The notes below the pieces were generated by a model. It was given only the letters and a program-made list of their open reading frames with translations, made no database searches and had not been told where the DNA came from. DNA of 64,000 nt. Origin: Rhodovastum atsumiense (GTDB lineage: Bacteria; Pseudomonadota; Alphaproteobacteria; Acetobacterales; Acetobacteraceae). The stretch spans positions 735,001 to 799,000 of the forward strand of contig NZ_OW485601.1 in assembly GCF_937425535.1 (NCBI RefSeq). Direction: 5' to 3'. Positions 38,073-47,025 of this stretch are shown one piece after another (the stretch's first letter is position 1; each line of letters opens with the position of its first letter). The position numbers and the translations under genes are program-made.

Positions 38073-39854
38073 TCAATCCGCCGCCTCGGCCAGCCCGGCC
38101 GGCGGCACGACCCCGAGCTGGGTCGCGACCAGCGCCGCGAAACGCCCCCCCGCGGCGACCAGGTCTTCGAAACGACCGCGCTCGACGATGCCACCCCCCT
38201 CGAACACCAGGATTTCGTCGGCCTCGCGCACGGTCGAGAGCCGGTGGGCGATGACGAAGGTGGTCCGGCCGGCCATCAGGGCGCGCAATCCCTGCGCGAC
38301 CCGCGCCTCGGTCGCCGCATCCAGGGCACTGGTCGCCTCGTCCAGGATCAGGATGGGCGGCGCCTTCAGCAGGGCACGCGCGATGGCCAGGCGCTGCTTC
38401 TGCCCGCCCGAGAGCGTGGCGCCGCGCTCGCCCACCATCGTGTCGTAGCCCTCGGGCTGGCGCAGAATGAAATCATGCGCCTCGGCCAGCCCGCAGGCCC
38501 GCTCGATCTCCGCCTGCGTCGCATCGGGCCTGCCGACCAGCAGGTTCTCGCGAATCGAGCGGTTGAACAGCATGCTGTCCTGGAACACGACGCCGATGCC
38601 GCGGCGCAGGCTGTCCAGGGTCACGCCGCGGATATCCTGGCCGTCGATCAGCACCCGCCCGTCGGTCGGGTCCCATAGCCGCTGCAGCAGGGCCATGGCG
38701 GTGGACTTGCCCGCACCGGTCTGGCCGACCAGGGCGACGCACTGCCCGGGATGGACGACCAGGTCGATACCCCGGAGGATCTCGGGGCCGCCCGGATAGG
38801 CGAAGCGGACCGCCTCGAAGCGGACCTCCCCGGCCGGAACGACGAGCGCGGGGGCGCCTGGCCGTTCCGGGACGCTGCTGGGCGTGTCGAGGATGCCGAA
38901 GAACTCGTCGAGCATCGGCACGGTCGAGAACAGCTTCGCGACGAACCACATGGTCGATTCCAGCCGGCCGATCAGCAGGGTCGCCAGCCCCATGAAGGTG
39001 ACGATCTCCCCCACGCCGGCCTGCCCGCGCAGATGCAGCAGCGTGCCCACCACGATGATGGCCAGCACCGCGAGCGTGCTGGCCGCCCGCCCCATGACGG
39101 TCACGAACGCCCACCAGCCGAGCACCGGGAACTGGTTGGCGACCAACCGGGCCGCCGCCTCGCCGAAGCGCAGCCGCTCCTGGCCGATCTGGGTGAAGGA
39201 CTGCACCACCGGCACATTGGCCAGGCCATCCTGCACCGTGCCGGCCAGTTCGTTGTGATAGCGCTCCGCCAGCCGCTGCCGCCCCTCGGTGCGGCGGATC
39301 ACGAAGGAGGTCATGGCGCAGAACGCCACCACCAGCGCCAGCAGCACCAGGCCAAGCCGCCAGTTCATCGCCAGCGTCAGCGGCAACAGGACCAGGGCGG
39401 CAACGATGGCCGAGAGCTGTTCGCGGAAGAAACCGAGCCACAACCCGAACAGGGTGTCGGCGCCGCCGAGCATCACCCGCAGGATCTGGCCGGTGTGCCG
39501 CGCGCCGTGAAAGGCCAGCGGCAGCGCCAGTACATGCGCGTGCAGGCGGCTCATCACCTCCAGGCGGCGACGATGCGCCAGCCGGTCCGCGAACAGCGCC
39601 ACCAGGATGCTGGTGAGAATGGCCAGCAGGCCGAGTCCGGCCCAGGTGCCCAGCAGCCGGGTGGAATCGTGCCAGAGCACCTCGCCCGGCAGCGTCGCGG
39701 ACCGCGACAACAGATCGATCACCCGGCCGAACAGGAGGGGATCGAGGAACTGCAACCCGGCAATGGCAAGATTGGCCAGGGCGAGCACGGCAGCCACCCC
39801 GGCATCGGCGCGCAGCAGACCAAGAACACGCCCATAAATTTTAAGGAAATGCAT
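38073..39854 (-). CDS. ndvA: glucan ABC exporter NdvA/ChvA-like
   Basis: A 593-residue half-transporter: six transmembrane segments (about 20-320) and an ATPase domain with Walker A GQTGAGKST, signature TLSGGQKQR, Walker B ILILDEATSALD and switch His. The N-terminus MHFLKIYGRVLGLLRAD and LQFLDPLLFGRVIDLL match the NdvA/ChvA group that exports cyclic beta-1,2-glucan to the periplasm in Rhizobiales. No glucan synthase (ndvB) is in the window, so the substrate could be another glycan. The start at 39854 is chosen at this conserved N-terminus. It is divergent from the SMR gene. Confidence 0.88.
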   Translation of the reverse strand: MHFLKIYGRVLGLLRADAGVAAVLALANLAIAGLQFLDPLLFGRVIDLLSRSATLPGEVLWHDSTRLLGTWAGLGLLAILTSILVALFADRLAHRRRLEVMSRLHAHVLALPLAFHGARHTGQILRVMLGGADTLFGLWLGFFREQLSAIVAALVLLPLTLAMNWRLGLVLLALVVAFCAMTSFVIRRTEGRQRLAERYHNELAGTVQDGLANVPVVQSFTQIGQERLRFGEAAARLVANQFPVLGWWAFVTVMGRAASTLAVLAIIVVGTLLHLRGQAGVGEIVTFMGLATLLIGRLESTMWFVAKLFSTVPMLDEFFGILDTPSSVPERPGAPALVVPAGEVRFEAVRFAYPGGPEILRGIDLVVHPGQCVALVGQTGAGKSTAMALLQRLWDPTDGRVLIDGQDIRGVTLDSLRRGIGVVFQDSMLFNRSIRENLLVGRPDATQAEIERACGLAEAHDFILRQPEGYDTMVGERGATLSGGQKQRLAIARALLKAPPILILDEATSALDAATEARVAQGLRALMAGRTTFVIAHRLSTVREADEILVFEGGGIVERGRFEDLVAAGGRFAALVATQLGVVPPAGLAEAAD

Positions 39855-40053
39855 CGAAATTCTCGCTTCAATCGAGATATACATACTCTGTACTTCGATT
39901 TAAAAGCGAGTTCTTCGCGCGTCCCTGTAGCCACCGGCGGCTGCACGCCCCCACGGCGCGGCAGAGCGACCGCCCCTGCGGCGCGCCAAATCCGGCCTTG
40001 CCTCGCCGCTCCCCCTGTGGGAACCGCCGCCAACCTTGCTGTGGGAAGGAAAT

Positions 40054-40374
40054 ATGGCCTGGGTCTATCTGATCATCGCCGGATTGTTCGAAATCGGCTG
40101 GGCCGTCGGCCTGAAATACACGCAGGGCTTCACCCGCTTCTGGCCTTCGGTCGGAACCGTGGGAGCGATGGTCGCCAGCCTGCTGCTGCTCGGGCTGGCG
40201 CTGCGCAACCTGCCGCTCGGCACCGCCTATGCCGTCTGGACCGGCGTGGGAACGGTCGGCACCGCCCTGCTCGGCATGGTGCTGTTCGGGGAAGCGGCAA
40301 CCGTGCTGCGAGTGGCCTGCATCGGCCTGATCGTCGCCGGCATCATCGGGTTGAAACTGGTCGAGGCCCCCTGA
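40054..40374 (+). CDS. SMR family transporter, guanidinium exporter-like (Gdx/SugE)
   Basis: A 106-residue protein with four transmembrane helices. It begins MAWVYLIIAGLFEIGWAVGLKYTQGFTRFWPS, where the Glu in helix 1 is the proton/substrate residue; the WAVGLKY(T) motif and LPLGTAYAVWTGVGTVGTALLG are features of the SugE/Gdx branch, which exports guanidinium, rather than of EmrE. The ATG follows GGAAGGAAAT. No ykkC-type guanidine riboswitch could be recognised in the 200-bp leader. It is a single-gene unit between ndvA and the CarD gene. Confidence 0.85.
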   Translation: MAWVYLIIAGLFEIGWAVGLKYTQGFTRFWPSVGTVGAMVASLLLLGLALRNLPLGTAYAVWTGVGTVGTALLGMVLFGEAATVLRVACIGLIVAGIIGLKLVEAP

Positions 40375-40579
40375 CCCCGGCCTGAACGCCTGCGATCGTG
40401 CTCACCGGTTCGGCGGAGGCGGCAAAGCTGCCGTGCGCCGTGTTGGTTCTTCTTGTATCTGCCGGGCCGGCGTTTTAGGTATCATGCTTCCTCTTCCAAT
40501 CGCGGCGGACCGTGACCGACGTGCAACCCTGCACCGGTGTCAGGCCCGCTGCGTTGTCGTCATTGCATGGAGGCTGGTG

Positions 40580-41125
40580 ATGAAGTCCGAGGCGGTTTCC
40601 CATGCGGCGCCGGTCGCGGCGGCTCGACCGGATCAGGCCAGGCTGCCTTTCGTTCCTGGACAGCGTGTCGTCTATCCGGCGCATGGCGTCGGGACCGTCA
40701 GCGACATCACGACCGAGACAGTCGCAGGCGAATGCCTCGAGCTGATCCATATCACCTTCGACGAGAGCCGGATGACGCTGCGTGTCCCGGTAACGAAGGC
40801 GGCGAAATCCGGGCTGCGCGCGCTCGCGAGTCGCGAGACCCTGCAGCAGGCCATCGCCGTCGTGACCGGCAAGCCGAAGATCATCCGCGGCATGTGGAGC
40901 CGCAAGGCAAAGGACTTCGCCGACAAGATCGGCACGGGTGACCCGATCGCCCTGGCCGAGGTGGCCCGCGACACCCGCAAGGGCGGCGAATCCGACCAGA
41001 GCTTCAGCGAACGACGCGTCTACGAACTCGCGCTCGACCGGCTGGCAAGCGAGCTCGCCGCCGTGCATGGCATCGACAAGGCCGCCGCCCTGGCGAAGCT
41101 GATGCCCCTGCCCGCCGCGGCCTGA
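40580..41125 (+). CDS. CarD family transcriptional regulator
   Basis: A 181-residue RNA-polymerase-binding protein. After a 25-residue Ala/Pro-rich lead the CarD/TRCF RNA-polymerase-interacting Tudor-like domain reads FVPGQRVVYPAHGVGTVSDI and TLRVPVTKAAKSGLRALAS; the rest is helical, including SFSERRVYELALDRLASELAAV, the DNA-contacting part. CarD proteins stabilise open promoter complexes, often at rRNA promoters. The ATG at 40580 is preceded by GGAGG. The gene ends at a strong intrinsic terminator and has its own leader of about 200 bp. Confidence 0.93.
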   Translation: MKSEAVSHAAPVAAARPDQARLPFVPGQRVVYPAHGVGTVSDITTETVAGECLELIHITFDESRMTLRVPVTKAAKSGLRALASRETLQQAIAVVTGKPKIIRGMWSRKAKDFADKIGTGDPIALAEVARDTRKGGESDQSFSERRVYELALDRLASELAAVHGIDKAAALAKLMPLPAAA

Positions 41126-41169
41126 CCCCCAGCCTCCGCGCCACCAAAAACCAGGCCACAAAAACCGGA

Positions 41170-41210
41170 GCGGGCCGCGCAGCGATGAGCGCGCGGCCCG
41201 CTTTTGCTTT
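41170..41210 (+). terminator. intrinsic terminator of the carD gene
   Basis: GCGGGCCGCGC at 41170-41180 pairs with GCGCGGCCCGC at 41191-41201 (11-bp GC stem, 10-nt loop), followed directly by TTTTGCTTT. Classical rho-independent terminator about 45 bp after the stop codon. Confidence 0.88.
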
Positions 41211-41317
41211 ATCCCGGGATTGCGCCCCGCCATCCCTGGCGACCGCCTGCCGGCACGCCGGATGCTGCGGTCAGCGACCGGCCTGCAGGGCTGACTGGCG
41301 CATACCCCTGCTCCGTC

Positions 41318-41569
41318 CTATTGGCTGACCTCGGGCGTTTCGCAGGTCCAGTTATGGGCATTGCGGGACAACTCCTCGGCGCTGCGTGCCTGCTGCGCCG
41401 CCTGTCCGGCGAACTCCACCGCCGCCGCGTAATTGCCCTGCTCATGGCTTTGCGCAGCAAGACGATGGGCTCGCGCGGCGTGTTCGTGCGCCTCGGCGGC
41501 CAAGGTATGGCTCATGTCGGGACGGCGGGGCATGCCAATGAACTCGCTACGAGAAGCAGTCGTTTGCAT
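41318..41569 (-). CDS. small Ala/His-rich helical protein
   Basis: An 83-residue protein. The C-terminal two thirds is an Ala/Gln/Glu/His helical region (AAEAHEHAARAHRLAAQSHE, then NYAAAVEFAGQAAQQARSAEELSRNAHNW). Small proteins of this composition are widespread in proteobacteria as conserved hypotheticals; no function is known. The ATG at 41569 is used; ATGs at 41533 and 41515 are alternatives and none has a strong ribosome site. It lies convergent with the carD terminator and has no operon partner. Confidence 0.55.
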   Translation of the reverse strand: MQTTASRSEFIGMPRRPDMSHTLAAEAHEHAARAHRLAAQSHEQGNYAAAVEFAGQAAQQARSAEELSRNAHNWTCETPEVSQ

Positions 41570-42030
41570 TTGCTCAGTCTCACGATGCGCTCAGTCGATG
41601 AGCCAGTTTCAGAAGAATTGGACGAAACCCGCGCTTCGCAACTGCCAGGAAGCGGCGCCAGGATCATCAATTCGGCCGGAGACTAGCCCAAGGCCACGGC
41701 ACCGGGTGGTAATTTACCAACAAAAAGCTGTGTTTTCTGATGTGGTTCGCATTAAATGCTATTATGCCTGTCTGTGAATGTAGATTTCTACTGAGAACGT
41801 AAATATTCTTCTGGGATTTTGTTAAAAAACATACGTCTTTGATTTACAGAATGATGCAAGATGTTGCTGCACAGAGCTGGGAACACCGCTGCGGGGGACC
41901 CCAGGCGGCAGCATCGCTGCCCGGCGGGCCCTCGGCAGCGTTGTCAGCATGGCAGATGTGGAGACGCCACAAAGGCCCCTGGCCCTCCCGCGAGGGCCAG
42001 ACGACGATTGTCACCGATGATGGTGGAAAA
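41570..42030. other. 461-bp intergenic region between small gene and tRNA
   Basis: It holds an AT-rich block at about 41710-41860 and a GC-rich hairpin at 41979-42000 (annotated as a candidate terminator). No protein-coding region is convincing. Confidence 0.5.
41979..42000 (-). terminator. candidate terminator of tRNA-Pro
   Basis: CTGGCCCTC at 41979-41987 pairs perfectly with GAGGGCCAG at 41992-42000 (9-bp stem, 4-nt loop), 31 bp downstream of the tRNA on its strand. Only a short CCTTTG follows, so termination strength is uncertain. Confidence 0.4.
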
Positions 42031-42107
42031 TGGTCGGAGCGGCGGGATTCGAACCCACGACCCCCAGTCCCCCAGACTGATGCGCTACCAGGCTGCGCTA
42101 CGCTCCG
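42031..42107 (-). tRNA. tRNA-Pro (anticodon GGG)
   Basis: A 77-nt cloverleaf read on the minus strand. The acceptor stem CGGAGCG pairs with CGCTCCG; discriminator A and an encoded CCA follow. D-loop with AGCCTGGTAGC, anticodon stem TCAGT/ACTGG with loop CTGGGGG (anticodon GGG, codons CCC and CCU), variable region, and T-loop GGTTCGAATCC. All conserved positions are present. Confidence 0.96.
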
Positions 42108-42232
42108 ACACGCCTTGCGGCAGGGGCGCTTCATGTAGCAGCGCGCCGGGCCGGACGCAACGCACCTTGGCAAGGATTCATGCGAGAAATCGGCGCGGAA
42201 TACGCCGCTCGCCGCCGATCGCGCCGCGCCGC

Positions 42233-42811
42233 TCAGGGCAGCAATGCGCGCAGCGCTTCCAACTCGGCCAGGATCTCCGCCAGCACGGCCCGCAGCCGGG
42301 TCGCCTCACCCTCTGCCTTCGGGCGTGCCAGCCGCACCGCCGCCCCTGGCGCGGGGGCACCGGCCATGGAGGCGTGGAGATGCGTCTCCTCGTCCTCGAC
42401 CGCGGGCACGGCCACGCCGCGTTCGGATTCCGCCTCGGCCCGCTCGTCAGGAGAGGCGGGTGGAATGTCGTCGGACAGCTTGCCCCCTCCCTCGCGCAAC
42501 AGCCGCTGCACACCCTTGATGGTGTAGCCCTGGATATAAAGAAGATCGGAAATACGCCGCAGCAGCGCGATGTCGTCGGGGCGGTAATAGCGTCGCCCGC
42601 CGCCACGCTTGAGCGGCTTCACCTGCGGAAATTTGGTTTCCCAGAAACGCAGGACGTGCTGGGGAATATGAAGCTCGTCGGCGACTTCGCTGATGGTCCG
42701 GAAGGCATTGGGAGCCTTCTTTGGTTTCAGACGACCTCCGTCCGCTGCCCCACCCTCGCCGCCTTCCTCGGTCACGGAGGCGCCGGGCTCGGGGTCGGAC
42801 GCCTCACTCAT
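42233..42811 (-). CDS. MerR family transcriptional regulator
   Basis: A 192-residue regulator. The winged helix-turn-helix runs about 37-105: [63 protein letters not shown]. The C-terminal half is acidic and Pro-rich, ending in a coiled-coil-like [22 protein letters not shown], with no ligand-binding Cys. This MerR form downstream of ihfA is a conserved alphaproteobacterial arrangement; its target is not known. Its ATG overlaps the ihfA stop by four bases, so both proteins are made together. Confidence 0.92.
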   Translation of the reverse strand: MSEASDPEPGASVTEEGGEGGAADGGRLKPKKAPNAFRTISEVADELHIPQHVLRFWETKFPQVKPLKRGGGRRYYRPDDIALLRRISDLLYIQGYTIKGVQRLLREGGGKLSDDIPPASPDERAEAESERGVAVPAVEDEETHLHASMAGAPAPGAAVRLARPKAEGEATRLRAVLAEILAELEALRALLP

Positions 42812-43125
42812 TCGTCCTCTCCGCCATGCCTGGGCGGCGTCGTGTGATTGACGTGGGCCTTCAGCACCTGGCTGGGACGGAACACCAGCACCCGGCGCGG
42901 CAGGATCGGCACCTCCACCCCCGTCTTTGGATTGCGGCCGATGCGGCGTCCCTTCTGGCGAACCGAGAACGTACCGAAGCCACTGATCTTCACCGACTCG
43001 CCCCCTTCGAGGGCGCTCGCCATGCGCTCGAGCACCGTCTCCAGCAGCTCGGCGGATTCGTTCCGGGACAGGCCGACCTGGGTATAGATGCTTTCGGCGA
43101 GTTGCGCGCGCGTCACTGTGTTCAT
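42808..43125 (-). CDS. ihfA: integration host factor subunit alpha
   Basis: A 105-residue HU/IHF-family DNA-bending protein. It reads [52 protein letters not shown] with the DNA-intercalating Pro arm, and ends with [14 protein letters not shown]. It pairs with an IhfB encoded elsewhere. It follows fabH by about 100 bp, and the MerR gene is translationally coupled behind it, the usual rpmF-plsX-fabH-ihfA-merR order. Confidence 0.95.
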   Translation of the reverse strand: MNTVTRAQLAESIYTQVGLSRNESAELLETVLERMASALEGGESVKISGFGTFSVRQKGRRIGRNPKTGVEVPILPRRVLVFRPSQVLKAHVNHTTPPRHGGEDE

Positions 43126-43222
43126 GCGCGGACGCTAGAAATACCGGCGCAACTCGTCAACAAAGTTTGGGGATCAAGCCTTTGGGGCGGCTTCACTTTC
43201 CCGCAGAAACGTCGCCTTTCGG

Positions 43223-44269
43223 CTACAGTCGTACCAGCGCCGAGCCCCAGGTCAGGCCGCCGCCCAGCGCCTCCATCAGCACCAGGTCGCCCCGCCGGAT
43301 GCGGCCGGCGGCATAGGCATCGGCCAGGGCGAGCGGGATCGACGCCGCCGAGGTATTGGCATGGCGGTCCACCGTGACCACCACGCGCTCGGCCGGCAGG
43401 CCGAGCTTGCGGCCGACGCCGTCGATGATGCGGGCATTGGCCTGATGCGGCACCAGCCAGTCGACATCGGCGGCGGTCAGGCCGTTCGCCGCCAGCGCCT
43501 CGGTCACCGCTCCGGACAGGTGGGTGACGGCGTGGCGGAACACCTCGCGCCCGTTCATCACCAGATGGCCCGGCCGGTCCGGCCGGCCAACCGCGCCATC
43601 GACATACAGGAGGTCGCCCAGGCGCCCGTCGCTGTGCAGATGGGTGGAGAGGATGCCGCGATCGGTGCCATGGCCGCGGCCGCGGCCGCTGCGCAGGAAC
43701 ACCGCGCCGGCGCCGTCGCCGAACAGCACGCAGGTGCCGCGATCCTGCCAGTTCAGCAGCCGCGAAAAGACCTCCGCCCCGATCACCAGCGCATTCTGTG
43801 CCTGCCCGCTGCGGATCAGCGAATCCGCCAGCGACAGGGCATAGACGAAGCCGCTGCAGGCCGCCGAGATGTCGAAGGCGAAACCTCCCGCGCCCAGTTC
43901 GCCCTGTACCCGCACCGCCGTCGCCGGGAACGCCTGGTCGGGGGTCGCGGTGGCGACGATGATCACGTCCACCTGGTCAGGGGTCTCGCCGGCATCAGCC
44001 AGCGCCGCCCGGGCGGCGCGGACCGCCATGTAAGTGCAGGTTTCGTGGGGTTGGGCGATGTGGCGCTGCCGGATACCGGAACGCTCTCGAATCCATTCGT
44101 CGGAGGTGTCGACGCGGGTGGCGAGATCCGCGTTGGTCACCACGGTTTCGGGCAGATAGGCGCCGATGCCGGCCAGCATCGCGCGGATGCAGCCGGAAGG
44201 CGCCGGAGCGGGTCCAGGCTCAGCGGGCTGCCGCGAGGCGCTCGCCGTCGTCTCCACCAGCTGATCCAT
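43223..44269 (-). CDS. fabH: 3-oxoacyl-ACP synthase III FabH
   Basis: A 348-residue condensing enzyme that starts fatty acid synthesis from acetyl-CoA and malonyl-ACP. Catalytic Cys is in DISAACSGFVYAL, His in VPHQANARI and Asn in RHANTSAASIPLAL. TSDEWIRERSGIRQRHI near the N-terminus and the C-terminal GGGLTWGSALVRL are standard. The start at 44269 has GGAGCGAAGA upstream and makes the gene overlap plsX by about 50 bp; an internal Met at 44179 would remove the 30-residue extension before AGIGAYLPE but has no ribosome site. Confidence 0.95.
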   Translation of the reverse strand: MDQLVETTASASRQPAEPGPAPAPSGCIRAMLAGIGAYLPETVVTNADLATRVDTSDEWIRERSGIRQRHIAQPHETCTYMAVRAARAALADAGETPDQVDVIIVATATPDQAFPATAVRVQGELGAGGFAFDISAACSGFVYALSLADSLIRSGQAQNALVIGAEVFSRLLNWQDRGTCVLFGDGAGAVFLRSGRGRGHGTDRGILSTHLHSDGRLGDLLYVDGAVGRPDRPGHLVMNGREVFRHAVTHLSGAVTEALAANGLTAADVDWLVPHQANARIIDGVGRKLGLPAERVVVTVDRHANTSAASIPLALADAYAAGRIRRGDLVLMEALGGGLTWGSALVRL

Positions 44270-45368
44270 TCTTCGCTCCCATGCCCGCCACCCCGCCCGG
44301 CGCGGACTGGCCGTTCTGCCGCTTCGGCTGCGCCGGGATGCGACCCAGCCCTTCGCGGATCCGTTCATTGAAGCGATGGACCACCATGTCCATCCCCACA
44401 TCGACCGCATGGGCGAAGCCCTGCGCGTCGGTGCCGCCGTGCGACTTCACCACCACGCCGTTGAGGCCGAGCAGCACCGCGCCGTTGTAGCGCCGCGGGT
44501 CCACCACCTCGCGCAGACGATCGAGCTCACCGCGCGCCAGCAGGTAGCCGAGCTTGGCCTGCGTCGAGGCGGTGAAAGCCTGGCGCAGCAACTGCAGCAC
44601 CAGCTTGGCCGTGCCCTCGAGCGTCTTCAGCGCGACATTGCCGGTGAAGCCGTCGGTCACCACCACGTCGGTGGTGCCCGCGGTGATGTCGTGGCCTTCG
44701 ACGAAGCCGTGGAACTGGGGACCGATATGCGTCTCGCGCAACACCTCGGCGGCGGCGCGGATGCGGTCGTCGCCCTTCAGCTCCTCCGAGCCGACATTCA
44801 GCAGCCCGATCGATGGTGCGGTCAGGCCGAGCACGGTACGGGCGAACACGTCGCCCATCACCGCGAATTCCACCAGGTTGCGGGTGTCGCAGGCAACGTT
44901 GGCGCCAAGGTCGAGCATGACCACGTCGCCACGCACCGAGGGCGCGATGGCGGCCATGGCCGGGCGGTCGATGCCCGGCATGGTCTTGATGACGATCTTG
45001 GCCAGCGCCATCAGCGCGCCGGTATTGCCCGCCGAAACGACCCCCGCGGCATTGCCCGCCGCCACGGTATCGATGGCGATGCGCATGGAGGCGCGCCGCA
45101 TGCGCAGGGCCGCGGTGGGCTTGAGATCGCCCGCGATCGCATCGGGCGTGTGCAGCACGGTGCAGGCATTCGCCGCGCGCTTGTGCTGCTTCAGCAGCGG
45201 GGCGAGCTTCGCCTCGTCGCCGACCAGCAGGAAGCGCGCCGACGGATGACGCTCCGCCGCGATCGCCATGCCGTGCACGACGATCTCGGGTGCGCGGTCC
45301 CCTCCCATCGCATCGATCGCGAGGGTGAAGGGAACCGGAGGATTGGGCTGGTTCAAGGCCGGGCCCAC
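44220..45368 (-). CDS. plsX: phosphate acyltransferase PlsX
   Basis: A 382-residue enzyme that makes acyl-phosphate from acyl-ACP for phospholipid synthesis by the PlsX/PlsY route. Visible: LAIDAMGGDRAPEIVV at the N-terminus, GVVSAGNTGALMALA, VGSEELKGDD and VVVTDGFTGNVALKTLEG. The C-terminal 40 residues are a Gly/Ala/Gln-rich tail. Start is GTG at 45368. It sits between rpmF and fabH, the conserved order linking ribosome and lipid synthesis. Confidence 0.96.
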   Translation of the reverse strand: MGPALNQPNPPVPFTLAIDAMGGDRAPEIVVHGMAIAAERHPSARFLLVGDEAKLAPLLKQHKRAANACTVLHTPDAIAGDLKPTAALRMRRASMRIAIDTVAAGNAAGVVSAGNTGALMALAKIVIKTMPGIDRPAMAAIAPSVRGDVVMLDLGANVACDTRNLVEFAVMGDVFARTVLGLTAPSIGLLNVGSEELKGDDRIRAAAEVLRETHIGPQFHGFVEGHDITAGTTDVVVTDGFTGNVALKTLEGTAKLVLQLLRQAFTASTQAKLGYLLARGELDRLREVVDPRRYNGAVLLGLNGVVVKSHGGTDAQGFAHAVDVGMDMVVHRFNERIREGLGRIPAQPKRQNGQSAPGGVAGMGAKNGSAGGDDGERLAAAR

Positions 45369-45432
45369 CAGGCCAGCGGCCGAGAGGAAGACTTCTCAGA
45401 CATTGTCTGGATCCGTCCGCGGCCGCGCCGGA

Positions 45433-45636
45433 TCAGACCCGGACGGCCCCCTTCAGGGCCTTCCCGGCAGCCACCACCTCACGACCGTCGTAATGGCCGC
45501 AATGGCTGCAGACATGATGCGGGCGCTTCAGCTCGCCGCAATTCGGGCACTCGGCATGAGCCTCGGCCGTCAGCGCGTGATGGCTGCGACGCATGCCCCG
45601 CCGTGAGGGCGAGGTCTTTCTCTTGGGAACAGCCAT
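45433..45636 (-). CDS. rpmF: 50S ribosomal protein L32
   Basis: A 67-residue ribosomal protein: [20 protein letters not shown], then the zinc-type CPNCGE and [12 protein letters not shown] motif. All four Cys are present, so this is the zinc-binding form. It is followed by plsX at about 65 bp and preceded by the YceD-like gene. Confidence 0.97.
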   Translation of the reverse strand: MAVPKRKTSPSRRGMRRSHHALTAEAHAECPNCGELKRPHHVCSHCGHYDGREVVAAGKALKGAVRV

Positions 45637-45787
45637 GGGACGAAGCCCTCCGGTCTGTGTGACCCATCCTCCGGCGCGGCGATCGAGGCCACCGGACAGA
45701 CGCAGTCACAAAATGGCAATAGCGCGAGGGGCGCCGTCTAGCAGAGGGCAATGCCCCCTGCAAGCTGCGCCACGCATGTCACCTATC

Positions 45788-46288
45788 CTAGCCCCGACGT
45801 TGCAGCCGTGCCAGTGCCGCAAAAGGTGATTCCGGGACATTTCCCGCGGACTCGGGCAAAGCCGCGTCCGGCTTGCGCGGATAGGGATCGAGCGCCAGCG
45901 CCAGTTGCTCGGCCGTCGCCTCGCCGATATCCAGCACGCCGCCCTCGTAAGGGATCTCGTCGTCGGCGTCCGGGTCGTCGTCCTCGCTCTCGTGCCCCGC
46001 CGGGACGAAGCGCACGCGAAACCGCTCCTCCACCGCCATGGCGAAGTCCTCGAGCGAGACCACGCAACTGCGCACCACCTCCGCCCGCAACTGCCCCTCC
46101 GCCACCACCACGCCGGCCGTCTCCGGCCGCAGGCTGAAGCGACAGGCCAGGGACCGGACGCCGGGAATGGCCATGCGGCCGGCCAGCGCCTCGCACTCGG
46201 CCGGGCTGGCTTCGATCGTCACGTCCAGCCCGGTGGCCGGAATGCGGTCGAGCGCCACCGGACGATGCAACTCCACGGGAGCGGTCAT
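45788..46288 (-). CDS. YceD family protein (DUF177)
   Basis: A 166-residue acidic protein upstream of rpmF. It contains LACRFSLRPETAGVVVAEGQLRAEVVRSCVVSLEDF and a Glu/Asp-rich segment (ESEDDDPDADDEIPYEGGVLDIGEATAEQLALALDPYPRKP), the pattern of the DUF177/YceD family. Its E. coli and plant relatives have been linked to 23S rRNA accumulation; the mechanism is not settled. Its start overlaps the upstream chaperone gene (ATGA). Confidence 0.85.
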   Translation of the reverse strand: MTAPVELHRPVALDRIPATGLDVTIEASPAECEALAGRMAIPGVRSLACRFSLRPETAGVVVAEGQLRAEVVRSCVVSLEDFAMAVEERFRVRFVPAGHESEDDDPDADDEIPYEGGVLDIGEATAEQLALALDPYPRKPDAALPESAGNVPESPFAALARLQRRG

Positions 46289-46833
46289 GCCGGCGCCGCC
46301 CCGGCCGCCTCGGCCGCCGGCAGGAAGGCGACACGTCCCCCGGTCAGGTCCTGCCCGGCCAGATGGCGATCCTGCGCCCGCGCCAGCACCGCAAGCCGCG
46401 CCGCGCCGCCCGCATCCGGCTGGCCGCGCCAGACATTGCGGGCCAGCGCCGCGGCCAGCTCCGCCTCGTCCTCCTGGTCCAGCGCACGCCCGTAGGCCTG
46501 CGCCCGGCCATGGAACGCCTCCCACATGATCTTGACCTTCTTGCCGACGGACAGGTCGCCGACGCCCATCTCGCGCAGATTCACGTCCATGTCGGTGAAC
46601 ATGGCGTCGAACACCGCCTGCGCCAACGCCGGCCCGGGCGCGGGGTCGCGCTGCAGGCGGCGGATCACCAGGAAGGTGTGCAGCCCCACCAGGTCGAAGC
46701 GACCGTCCAGCGTGTCCGGCACGCCCAGCGAGGCATAGAGCCAAGGGTCGCGCGCCGCCGCCACGGCCGCCCCATAAAGTTCATAGCCGAGCTGCTCATA
46801 CCGGTTGCGACGGAAGAAGCCGAACACGCCCAT
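46285..46833 (-). CDS. ubiquinol-cytochrome c chaperone family protein
   Basis: A 182-residue protein of the Cbp3/UQCC1-like family, which helps assemble the cytochrome bc1 complex. It begins MGVFGFFRRNRYEQLGYELYGAAVAAAR and contains FDLVGLHTFLVIRRL, VFDAMFTDMDVNLREMGVGD, KKVKIMWEAFHGRAQAY and DEAELAAALARNVW, all conserved features. The start at 46833 follows AAGGATCGG. It is coupled to the YceD gene and divergent from bamE, an arrangement common in alphaproteobacteria. Confidence 0.9.
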   Translation of the reverse strand: MGVFGFFRRNRYEQLGYELYGAAVAAARDPWLYASLGVPDTLDGRFDLVGLHTFLVIRRLQRDPAPGPALAQAVFDAMFTDMDVNLREMGVGDLSVGKKVKIMWEAFHGRAQAYGRALDQEDEAELAAALARNVWRGQPDAGGAARLAVLARAQDRHLAGQDLTGGRVAFLPAAEAAGAAPA

Positions 46834-47025
46834 TTTCCGATCCTTGCCCACCCCGGCCGGCATCTCCGACCGGATCCGCCCGATCGGCTTTCATTGACAC
46901 GGCCGGGCCGTCGTGACACCCGATACACCTAGCGCGACCGCGCCGGCGGTCAACGCGTCGACGCGCGCCACCGCCATGCGCGCCCCCCGCGCGCGTCCCG
47001 GCGCCCCCCCAGGAGGACGACCCGT

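Noticed and set aside
39855-40053. possible guanidine (ykkC-type) riboswitch before the Gdx-like SMR gene
   Set aside because: The leader has small GC hairpins but I could not match the conserved core of any guanidine riboswitch class; a covariance-model search would decide.
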